Assembly (NCBI GenBank): GCA_964590645.1
Contig: CAZPYJ010000002.1
Location: 62,001-126,000 of the forward strand
Direction: 5' to 3'
DNA length: 64,000 nucleotides
Source: JAGNHN01 sp964590645
GTDB taxonomy: Bacteria > Bacteroidota > Bacteroidia > Bacteroidales > JAGNHN01
The translations under genes and the position numbers were made by a program. Shown here piece by piece: positions 24,257-31,430 of the stretch. Under the pieces are notes generated by a model. It had not been told where the DNA came from. It saw nothing but the letters and a program-made list of their open reading frames with translations, and ran no database searches. The first letter of the stretch is position 1. The number at the start of each line of letters is the position of its first letter.

Positions 24257-25039
24257 ATGAAAGAAAAGCTGGAGGCTTTCGAGCGCCTGCTCGTGATAAT
24301 GGATGAATTAAGGGCACAGTGTCCGTGGGACAGCAAACAAACCCTGGAAAGCCTGCGATATCTGACCATAGAAGAAGTGTATGAATTATCCGATGCCATT
24401 CTTGAAGCAGACTTGAAAGAAGTGGAAAAGGAGTTGGGCGATCTATTCCTGCACCTGGTCTTTTACGCCAAAATCGGGGAAGAGAAAGCAGCCTTCAACG
24501 TGGGCACAGTCCTGAATGGCATTTGCGATAAACTCGTCCGCAGGCACCCTCACATATATGGTGATGTGAAGGTGAATGGAGAAGAGGACGTGAAGAACAA
24601 CTGGGAGAAGATTAAGTTGGCGGAAGGCCGGAAATCGGTGCTCGGCGGAGTTCCCAATTCTCTTCCTGCAATGGTTAAAGCGCACAGAATACAGGAAAAG
24701 GCCCGGGGTGTGGGCTTTGATTGGGAAAATGTATCTCAGGTATGGGAAAAAGTGATGGAGGAGCTGGGAGAGCTGCAGAAGGAAGTCAATGGCAATGGCA
24801 ATGACCGCAGCCGGGAGGATGAGTTCGGCGACCTGCTTTTCGCCCTGATCAATTATGCCCGCTTCATCGGCGTCAATCCGGAAGATGCCCTGGAACGGAC
24901 TAACCGAAAGTTTATCCGTCGTTTCAGATATATCGAAGACCAGGCGGACCTGCACGGCAAGGCGCTTTCTTCAATGAGCCTTCAGGAAATGGAAGAATTC
25001 TGGCAGTTGGCCAAAAAGCTGGAAGGAAAGAGTGCGTAG
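24257..25039 (+). CDS. mazG: Nucleoside triphosphate pyrophosphohydrolase MazG
   Basis: From ATG 24257 the product is 260 residues, the usual size. It has two MazG repeats: the N-terminal one with LRAQCPWDSKQTLESLRYLTIEE..E and ELGDLFLHLVFYAK, the C-terminal one with VMEELGELQKEV and EDEFGDLLFALINYARF. The EExxE...ExxD metal sites are intact. MazG hydrolyses NTPs to NMP and pyrophosphate, cleaning oxidised nucleotides and, in E. coli, lowering ppGpp under starvation. The stop codon lies inside a perfect 10-base-pair hairpin. Confidence 0.93.
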   Translation: MKEKLEAFERLLVIMDELRAQCPWDSKQTLESLRYLTIEEVYELSDAILEADLKEVEKELGDLFLHLVFYAKIGEEKAAFNVGTVLNGICDKLVRRHPHIYGDVKVNGEEDVKNNWEKIKLAEGRKSVLGGVPNSLPAMVKAHRIQEKARGVGFDWENVSQVWEKVMEELGELQKEVNGNGNDRSREDEFGDLLFALINYARFIGVNPEDALERTNRKFIRRFRYIEDQADLHGKALSSMSLQEMEEFWQLAKKLEGKSA

Positions 25040-25055
25040 CGTGGACGCTACGCAC
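25032..25055. terminator. Perfect hairpin over the mazG stop codon
   Basis: Arms GTGCGTAGCG (25032-25041) and CGCTACGCAC (25046-25055) with a TGGA loop enclose the TAG at 25037-25039. No U-tract follows on either strand. It may stop transcription from both convergent genes or stabilise the 3' end. Confidence 0.5.
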
Positions 25056-25067
25056 ATCGGTATTGCA

Positions 25068-25700
25068 TTAGTTCTGTGAGAGATAGGCAGATACCCCTTC
25101 GTGGGTGGCCGCCATTGTCTGCTCACCTTTATGCCAGTCGGCAGGACAAACCTCGCCATTCTCCTCAAAGCATTGCAGGGCATCCACCATACGCAGTGTC
25201 TCCTGTATACTTCTTCCTAAAGGCATATCGTTCACAACCTGGTGGCGGACAATTCCTTCCTTATCGATCAAAAACAAGCCACGATAGGCAGCAGGCTCGC
25301 CGGCGAAGACCATCTGACCATTGTCATCGTAGTCATACTCCCCGGCCAGCACATCGTAATTCATCGAAATGGTTTTGTCCAGATCGGCTACAAGAGGGTA
25401 TTGCACACCCTGTATCCCCCCCTTTTTCTGTTCGGTATTGAGCCAGGCCCAGTGCGAAAACTCCGAATCGGTGGAGCAGCCCACTACGGCCACATTGCGG
25501 GCTTCAAACTCAGCGATGTGTTTCTGAAAGGCGATGAGTTCGGTGGGGCAGACAAACGTGAAATCCTTGGGGTAGAAGAAAAGAACCACGTGCTTCTTTC
25601 CCAGATACTGATCCAGGGAAAAACCATCCACGACTTCCACACCATTGATCACGGCTTTGGCATTAAAATGAGGTGCTTTTTTTCCAACGAGTACTGACAT
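25068..25700 (-). CDS. 2-Cys peroxiredoxin (AhpC/Prx1 type)
   Basis: The 210-residue protein has the peroxidatic cysteine C51 in FTFVCPTELIAF and the resolving cysteine C185 in GEVCPADWHKGE, typical of the Prx1/AhpC group. It reduces hydrogen peroxide and organic peroxides in the cytoplasm, with thioredoxin or AhpF as reductant; no reductase gene is adjacent. GGIQG and the C-terminal YL segment, which mark peroxide-sensitive 2-Cys enzymes, are roughly conserved (GGIQGVQYP, AYLSQN). It is transcribed towards mazG. Confidence 0.93.
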   Translation of the reverse strand: MSVLVGKKAPHFNAKAVINGVEVVDGFSLDQYLGKKHVVLFFYPKDFTFVCPTELIAFQKHIAEFEARNVAVVGCSTDSEFSHWAWLNTEQKKGGIQGVQYPLVADLDKTISMNYDVLAGEYDYDDNGQMVFAGEPAAYRGLFLIDKEGIVRHQVVNDMPLGRSIQETLRMVDALQCFEENGEVCPADWHKGEQTMAATHEGVSAYLSQN

Positions 25701-25791
25701 AATGATTTCAATTAATGGGTTTATAAAGTTGATGGATTAATCTTTTCTGCCATAAGAGAGGAAACCCTCAACAAAAGGCTTTGTTCAGCTT

Positions 25792-27417
25792 TTAGTCCCT
25801 CAGTAGAGACTCAAAATCCACTCCCAGCGCTTGATCTTTTGAAAAGTCAAACAAAGTAAGCCGTCGCAGGTCAAAATAGTTCTGCCAATAGCTCTGAAGA
25901 GAAGAGATATAGGCTCTCCGTGCATTGTCGCTCTCTACCTGGGCGATATTCAGGTCGGTGATGGTAATCTTGCCGATGAGGTATCGTTGCTTGGTGACAT
26001 TGTATCTTTTCTGTGCCACGGTATCCGCTTTTCCGGCAATATCAAACTGTTGTTTCTGCATATTGTATTGCATCACTTTGAGAAAGACTTCCTGGTCAAA
26101 GTCAATCTGCTGTTGCTCTACTCCGGTGCGGGTGAGTTCAAGATTAGACTCCGCCAGCTTCACTTTGCCTTTGGCCAGTCCCCAATCCACCAACGGAAGC
26201 TGGATACCGAGTGTCAGTTGCTGCTGATCCTGCGGATTGCCATAGACATTTTCTATCCGGTCTGCACTCTGGGTAAGTCCGTATAGGGCATAAAGATTGG
26301 CATTGAGTTTACTTTCTGCCTTAGCCTGGTATACGGCTTCTTCCGATTCGAGCACCCCCCTCTCCATCGCAATGGCATCCGAGCGATTTGCCCGGGCAAA
26401 AGCAATAGCTTTGTTCACATCGATGATATCCGGTGGAGGGGCATTGGGTGGGAGGAGGCGGATGCGTACATCATCGGGCAGCCGCAGGAAGGAGCGGAGC
26501 CTGAAAAGGTTCATCTCCAGCTCAAGGCGGGCATTCTCTACTTCCGCCTGGGCCTGCAGGTAGCTCAGTTCAAGTTGCAGCAGTTCATTTTCGGCAATCC
26601 TTCCCAGATTATAACGGCCAACGGCAATTTTATAGAGGGTATCATAATTGGCTTCATTGACCTGCGCTATTTCCAGGCGCAATTCAGAAAGCAAGAGGGC
26701 AAAAAAGCGGTTGGTGGCTGTCAGGCCAAGCTGCTCCATATCCTCAATATATTTACGCCGGGCTTCCTCATAGCGCATTGGTTCGATTTTATTGGCAAAG
26801 CGCCAGGCATTGTAATTAAAGAGCGGCTGGGAATAACCCAGGGTAAGCGGATTGCTCAGCCAGGATGTTTGCACGGAGTCGCTGAGGTTATCAATGCGTT
26901 CCAGGCCGGTACTCAGGAAGAATGTCCCCCCGGTGGGACCTATTTTTTTGGATAAAGAAAGATCTGCAGAGGAGGAAACGAAGCTGCGCTCGAGGAAGAT
27001 TTCGCTTCCATCTGAGGTGGTATATTTGGAAATGGCCCTTTGCAGGGAAGGGAGCTCTGCCGAAAGGCTTAATTTGGGAAGATAGGTGGCACGGTAAGTT
27101 TTAAACGACCAGTAACTGCTGCGGAATCGATGACGGGCCGTAAGTGCTTCACGGGAACGCTCACGGGCAATCAGGATGGCTTCATCCAGGCTGAGATAGC
27201 GTGGTTGTTCAACCCCTTCCCTTCTCTCCCCTCTTCCCTCATCCTCAAACTCATCCTCAAACTCATCCTCAAACTCAAATCTTTGCTGAGCAAGCCCTCC
27301 CCGGCTCTCCCCTGCGAGGGGAGGGAGTTCCTGCCTGGAAGATTGCCCTTGCAGCATTTGTGCGACAATCCACAGGGGCAGCAAACAGCCCATCCATTTC
27401 CAGCATAGTTTATTCAT
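25792..27417 (-). CDS. TolC family outer membrane efflux protein
   Basis: This 541-residue protein has a signal peptide (to about QGQ, residue 25), a low-complexity acidic linker (47-68), and a TolC domain from about 75 (YLSLDEAILIARERS) with the usual long coiled coils and two beta-barrel segments. It forms the outer membrane channel for the adaptor and permease encoded just upstream; its ATG overlaps the permease stop by 8 bases. The linker repeats EFED three times and is encoded by an in-frame 12-base repeat, which looks like a DNA-repeat insertion between signal peptide and mature domain. Confidence 0.92.
   Translation of the reverse strand: MNKLCWKWMGCLLPLWIVAQMLQGQSSRQELPPLAGESRGGLAQQRFEFEDEFEDEFEDEGRGERREGVEQPRYLSLDEAILIARERSREALTARHRFRSSYWSFKTYRATYLPKLSLSAELPSLQRAISKYTTSDGSEIFLERSFVSSSADLSLSKKIGPTGGTFFLSTGLERIDNLSDSVQTSWLSNPLTLGYSQPLFNYNAWRFANKIEPMRYEEARRKYIEDMEQLGLTATNRFFALLLSELRLEIAQVNEANYDTLYKIAVGRYNLGRIAENELLQLELSYLQAQAEVENARLELEMNLFRLRSFLRLPDDVRIRLLPPNAPPPDIIDVNKAIAFARANRSDAIAMERGVLESEEAVYQAKAESKLNANLYALYGLTQSADRIENVYGNPQDQQQLTLGIQLPLVDWGLAKGKVKLAESNLELTRTGVEQQQIDFDQEVFLKVMQYNMQKQQFDIAGKADTVAQKRYNVTKQRYLIGKITITDLNIAQVESDNARRAYISSLQSYWQNYFDLRRLTLFDFSKDQALGVDFESLLRD
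27238..27327. repeat. 12-base tandem repeat and adjacent GC palindrome inside the tolC-like gene
   Basis: Three full copies of CTCATCCTCAAA (27238-27273) and a half copy are followed by an inverted repeat CTCCCCT/AGGGGAG (27307-27323) in a C/G-rich stretch. On the coding strand it reads EFED repeats and a PPLAGESRGG segment. The pattern resembles dispersed extragenic repeats carried into the reading frame. Confidence 0.75.
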
Positions 27418-28753
27418 AGCGCAAAGATACTACCGGATCCTGCTGTGCAGCTTTGCGCGCCGGCATAAAGCCGAATAAGATGCCCACTGCAGCAGAAACC
27501 AGGAATGATAAGAATATGGACCAAAGACTGATGATGGTCAGAATACCGGCAATTTCCATTATAAGTTGCGACAAGGCCACACCCAGCATCACACCGATAA
27601 GGCCTCCGCCGATGCTGATCAGGGTTGATTCTGCCAAAAACTGAAAGACAATATCTTTTCTTCTCGCCCCCATTGCCTGCCGTACCCCGATTTCTTTTAT
27701 GCGCTCCATCACCGAGGCCAGCATTATGTTCATAATCCCTATGCCTCCAACCAATAAAGCAATACCGGCAATGGCGCCCAAAACAATATTGAATATTTCC
27801 CTGGTGCGCTGTTCCTGTTTCAGCAACATCTCAGGGATACTGACACTGTAATCCTTCACCTGCTGATGCCTTCTCAGCAGCATTCTTTCCACCACTTCGC
27901 GAGCGGGTTTTAGCTGGCTTGCCTCTTCCATCTGTACGATGATGCGATCCAGCTGATGCTTCCCTTCTTCCGCCACGGAGGCCGAGGAAGACGACCCCAG
28001 AATCACGGCCTCATCATCCCCCTCGCTTCTTTTCAGGCTGGCCGCCGTAATCGCACTTCGGTCGCGGAAGCGGAGCAGAACCGTGCTGACCGGGGCATAA
28101 ATATTCTCATTATGATTTTCTATCCCCATTTCAGACAAGCCACCACTGGCAGGGCTATGCTCGAGTATCCCGATAATGGTCAACCATACCTTTCCCGTTT
28201 TCAATCGCTTACCGATCGGATCTTCATCCGGGAAAAAGCGTGCCCTGACATCGGAGCCGATCACGCAGACTGCAGCGGCATTGTCGATATGCACATCTGA
28301 AAACAGACGTCCCTGAACAGGATGGAGATTGAATATGGAAAAATAGTCGGGGTGGACGCCGGACAAACGGGCTTGTTTGCGTCGTCCGGATCGAACCACA
28401 TCTGTATCATAGATGACCTGCGGGCTGCTCAAGGCAATGCCGGGAAGGGTATGCCTGATGGATTCTGCATCAGCCAGGGTGAGGCCAGGAGAGAACCTGC
28501 CTATCCCGGCCTGTTTTCCTTCATCTGATTCGCCTTCATCCTGATCCAGCGCTTCGGGTTTGATGATAATATTGTTCACCCCTACCAGCCGGATCTGTTC
28601 CAGTATCTCCTGCCGGGCACCATTGCCTATGGCCATCATTGCAATCACGGCAGCCACACCAAAAATGATTCCCAGTGCTGTAAGGAAGGAGCGAAAGCGG
28701 TTCAACAATACCGCTTCCAGCGCAATGCGTAAATTATAGGCTGATCGCTTCAC
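27410..28753 (-). CDS. MacB-like ABC transporter permease
   Basis: From GTG 28753 the product is 447 residues; this gives a GTGA overlap with the adaptor stop, while the ATG at 28783 would overlap by 34 bases. It has the MacB/FtsX layout: an N-terminal helix after LRIALEAVLLNRFRSFLTALG, a large periplasmic MacB-PCD domain, and three C-terminal helices (ALLVGGIGIMNIM, GVRQAMGARRKDIVFQF coupling helix, end MPARKAAQQDPVVSLRYE). It lacks any nucleotide-binding domain, so the ATPase must come from another locus. The cargo is unknown. Confidence 0.9.
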   Translation of the reverse strand: MKRSAYNLRIALEAVLLNRFRSFLTALGIIFGVAAVIAMMAIGNGARQEILEQIRLVGVNNIIIKPEALDQDEGESDEGKQAGIGRFSPGLTLADAESIRHTLPGIALSSPQVIYDTDVVRSGRRKQARLSGVHPDYFSIFNLHPVQGRLFSDVHIDNAAAVCVIGSDVRARFFPDEDPIGKRLKTGKVWLTIIGILEHSPASGGLSEMGIENHNENIYAPVSTVLLRFRDRSAITAASLKRSEGDDEAVILGSSSSASVAEEGKHQLDRIIVQMEEASQLKPAREVVERMLLRRHQQVKDYSVSIPEMLLKQEQRTREIFNIVLGAIAGIALLVGGIGIMNIMLASVMERIKEIGVRQAMGARRKDIVFQFLAESTLISIGGGLIGVMLGVALSQLIMEIAGILTIISLWSIFLSFLVSAAVGILFGFMPARKAAQQDPVVSLRYE

Positions 28754-30015
28754 TCCACATCCTTTATTTCCAATCCCTGCCAACGAAATCTTTCAGGCTG
28801 TTCGGGGATGTTCAGAAATACTTCTTCCCCCTCAACCAGCCCACGCCTTATGATGATGCTGTTCTCATTGGTGATCCCTGTTTCCACTTCCCGCATCACA
28901 GGGCGACCGGAAGACATATATACAAATGTTAGGCTGTCGCGGGTATGCACAGCTTCCACCGGAATGAAGATCACATCAGGCACTGAACCGGTCAGAATGG
29001 TATTCTGGGTTGTCATTGCCGGGCGCAGCACCGAATCGTTGTCCAATAAAAGGATCTTCACCTCAAAAACCTTGGCGTTGGAATTGCGCATCTGTTCACC
29101 AATATTGGCTACTTCCGTGACTTTTCCTTCGAATACTTTTTCCGGGAAAGCATCGATGCGGACACTGGCCGTCTGGTCGAGGCGAATCTTGCTGATATCA
29201 ATTTCATTCACGTAGGTGCGGGAAATCATCTCGGAAAGGTCGGGTAGAGTAGCCACAACATTATCCCAGGCGCTCAGTGTAGCGCCGATTCCCTGTTTGC
29301 TCCCGTCCCAGTTTCTTTTGTAGATCACCATCCCGGCCTGGGGCGCCCGTATGGTGAATTCTTCCACTACATCGGCCATCTGCTGATAGCGTCGGCGCGT
29401 CTGCTCCAGGCTGGCAGCCACTTCCTGCATCGTGGCCCGTGCTTTGTCGAGCTTGAGCTGATAATTACGCCTGGTCTGGCTGAAATTGCGCTCTACCCTT
29501 TCCAGATCAATCTGCAACTGGCGGATGGTTGCCGGAGGTTCATAACGGGATTGCTCAAGGGTGATGCGCGCCTCCTCAAGTGAGAATTCCATATTGATGA
29601 GTTCTTCACGGGCATTGCGCAACTCTAGCGAAGTGTCAAGACGGGTTTTGATGTATTGGGATTCCAGCTTATCCAACTCACTCTCCACATCCTTAATCCG
29701 GTTGCTGATCTCTGAGCGATCAAGGGCAGCCACATAATCCCCCGAATCCACTACCGTGCCATCAGGGATGATATCTTCGATCTTCACCTGCCAGATCCTG
29801 ACTGATCGTAAACCCGATGGGCCGAAAATGTTTTCCGATCGCCGGGCCTCCAGTTCGCCGGTGGTGGTCACATTTACTTCAAAGGTGCCTCTGAGGGCTT
29901 TCGCTGTCAGAGCAGTGCTTTCCGACTTGGTTGACCGTGAAAACCAAACCAATACTGCTGTCAGGACGACTACCAGCAAGGCGGCAAGCACTATCCGATT
30001 TTTCTTTTTCCGCAT
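28750..30015 (-). CDS. HlyD/MacA-family periplasmic adaptor
   Basis: The 421-residue protein has an N-terminal membrane anchor (VLAALLVVVLTAVLVWF), a lipoyl half-motif (VDSGDYVAALD), a long coiled coil (about 100-215, with ESELDKLESQYIKTRLD), the second lipoyl half (FTIRAPQAGMVIY), then beta-barrel and membrane-proximal domains (VRIDAFPEKVFEGKV, IPVEAVHTRDS). It bridges the inner membrane permease and TolC. The three genes overlap or abut, so they form one operon. A TACCTTTG -7 box lies 20 bases upstream. Confidence 0.9.
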   Translation of the reverse strand: MRKKKNRIVLAALLVVVLTAVLVWFSRSTKSESTALTAKALRGTFEVNVTTTGELEARRSENIFGPSGLRSVRIWQVKIEDIIPDGTVVDSGDYVAALDRSEISNRIKDVESELDKLESQYIKTRLDTSLELRNAREELINMEFSLEEARITLEQSRYEPPATIRQLQIDLERVERNFSQTRRNYQLKLDKARATMQEVAASLEQTRRRYQQMADVVEEFTIRAPQAGMVIYKRNWDGSKQGIGATLSAWDNVVATLPDLSEMISRTYVNEIDISKIRLDQTASVRIDAFPEKVFEGKVTEVANIGEQMRNSNAKVFEVKILLLDNDSVLRPAMTTQNTILTGSVPDVIFIPVEAVHTRDSLTFVYMSSGRPVMREVETGITNENSIIIRRGLVEGEEVFLNIPEQPERFRWQGLEIKDVE

Positions 30016-30035
30016 CAGGGTATTGTTGAAGAAAA

Positions 30036-30043
30036 CAAAGGTA
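30036..30043 (-). promoter_or_regulatory. -7 box (TACCTTTG) of the tripartite export operon
   Basis: This is a full TAnnTTTG match on the minus strand, 20 bases before ATG 30015. No -33 TTG is visible at 17-23 bases. Confidence 0.5.
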
Positions 30044-30376
30044 TGCCCTTTTTAATGTTTAATGAAGTCGAGCCAGGTTTCAGTTGGGTTTTGATATCCC
30101 CATTCCCCACTCTCATAGACACCCTTCGGCCAGTGCTCAGGGTTTACAGCAATACTGAGAAATCGCGGCTTTGACGGCTGCCTGACTCCAAAGATTTTTT
30201 GTCATTTTTTCCATTTTCCGGGGATCAATTCGTCTATTTCACCAGTCAGGGTAAAGCTTCTGGTGGGTAGGGGAAGTCCAGAACTTGTTTTATCCCCTGC
30301 CTTTAATCCTGTCAGGTTTGAAGCCCGTCATCGTCTGATCTCATCATCAAAAACCATCATTATGTTTAACAAATAA
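30044..30376. other. Intergenic region without recognisable genes
   Basis: The gap between the divergent export operon and folE contains no open frame worth calling. A stretch at about 30121-30142 (ACCCTTCGGCCAGTGCTCAG) resembles the ACCCTTCGAC...GCTCAGGG element of the 16.5 kb repeat island and may be a decayed copy. Confidence 0.5.
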
Positions 30377-30384
30377 TAATTTTG
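30377..30384 (+). promoter_or_regulatory. -7 box (TAATTTTG) for folE
   Basis: This is a full TAnnTTTG match in an AT-rich stretch, 33 bases before ATG 30418. The in-frame TTG at 30382 lies inside the box and is therefore unlikely as a start. Confidence 0.45.
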
Positions 30385-30417
30385 ATTAAACAAAATGGGG
30401 GCAGACGCTGTTTCTTT

Positions 30418-31212
30418 ATGAAAATCGCCCCCAAAGGCATAAAAAGCAGAACAATGCAACTGAACGGAAATAATCAGCATATCCTGGAGAAAACCCGGAA
30501 AAACGGCAACCATCATTCCTACGTTTCTCAAGGTGCCCGTGTTGGCATCGATATGGAAGAACACTTTGAACTGCTGGGCGATCAGCACCTAATGACCGGC
30601 CTGGCCACACCTATGCTCCCGGATGCTTTTGCTATGTCTGATGAAGATAAGGTTCGGATCATTGAGGCGCACTTTGAGAAGATAATGCATACGCTGGGTC
30701 TGGATCTGCAGGATGACAGCCTTAGAGGTACTCCACGCCGGGTAGCCAAAATGTATGTCAAGGAGATATTCAGCGGCCTGAACCCAAAGAACAGGCCCAA
30801 GGTTTCGGTCTTTGATAATGCCTATCAATACGGCCAGATGCTGGTGGAAAAGAACATAAAGGTGAAGTCCACCTGCGAGCATCATTTCCTGCCCATTCTG
30901 GGCAAAGCCCACGTAGCCTATTACTCTGCTGGTCAGGTGATAGGACTTTCGAAGTTGAACCGTTTTGTGGATTACTTCGCCCGCCGTCCGCAGGTGCAGG
31001 AACGAATGACCCGCCAGATTGCGGAAGAATTGAAGAAAATATTGAACACAGAGGATGTAGCGGTTGTTATAGAAGCCGTGCACCATTGTGTGGTATGCCG
31101 GGGCATCGAAGATGAAGGGAGCACAACCCTGACCGCAGAGTACTCCGGCAAGTTTAAAGAAGCAGGCGTGAAGGATGAATTCCTGCGCTATCTGCAGCTC
31201 AGAATCAGTTGA
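30418..31212 (+). CDS. folE: GTP cyclohydrolase I
   Basis: From ATG 30418 the product is 264 residues; ATG 30454 (252 residues) is also possible. The catalytic domain starts near MSDEDKVRIIEAHFEKIMHTLGLD. Zinc ligands are visible: the Cys and His of STCEHHFLPI (C153, H155/H156) and the Cys of HHCVVCRGIED (C227). It converts GTP to dihydroneopterin triphosphate for folate or tetrahydropterins. A pterin-dependent aromatic hydroxylase lies 7 kb away, so part of its product may serve that enzyme. The ~60-residue N-terminal extension is longer than in most bacterial FolE. Confidence 0.92.
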   Translation: MKIAPKGIKSRTMQLNGNNQHILEKTRKNGNHHSYVSQGARVGIDMEEHFELLGDQHLMTGLATPMLPDAFAMSDEDKVRIIEAHFEKIMHTLGLDLQDDSLRGTPRRVAKMYVKEIFSGLNPKNRPKVSVFDNAYQYGQMLVEKNIKVKSTCEHHFLPILGKAHVAYYSAGQVIGLSKLNRFVDYFARRPQVQERMTRQIAEELKKILNTEDVAVVIEAVHHCVVCRGIEDEGSTTLTAEYSGKFKEAGVKDEFLRYLQLRIS

Positions 31213-31240
31213 GCATTCTACATTTGGTTTTGGTTTTGGT

Positions 31241-31272
31241 AGCAGAAGCGGGTCGATCGACCCGCTTCTGCT
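31241..31272. terminator. Perfect 32-base palindrome downstream of folE
   Basis: The 32 bases are exactly self-complementary, AGCAGAAGCGGGTCGA followed by its reverse complement without a loop, so a hairpin of about 14 pairs with a TCGA turn can form. It follows TTTGG repeats and is followed by TTTAAA. It is likely a terminator or a protein-binding palindrome. Confidence 0.6.
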
Positions 31273-31352
31273 TTAAATCCCTTTCTAAACCTGGCCGGTT
31301 CGCATTCTTCTTCCATTGAATCCTGGTTCGAATTGGATGGATTGATTCCCAT

Positions 31353-31387
31353 AAAAAAGCACACAAGGATTGAAAACCCTTGTGTGC
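31353..31387 (-). terminator. Terminator of the GEVED protein gene
   Basis: A 10-base-pair stem (GCACACAAGG at 31359-31368, CCTTGTGTGC at 31378-31387), a 9-base loop, and six As at 31353-31358 that give a U-tract on the minus strand. Confidence 0.85.
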
Positions 31388-31430
31388 CTGATATAGAAAT
31401 ATGTGAGCAGGTCTTAGCCCTGCAAAAAAC

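Noticed and set aside
31317..31336. tRNA T-arm-like stretch GGTTCGAATT
   Set aside because: The flanks cannot form a T-stem, and no anticodon or acceptor stem fits around it.
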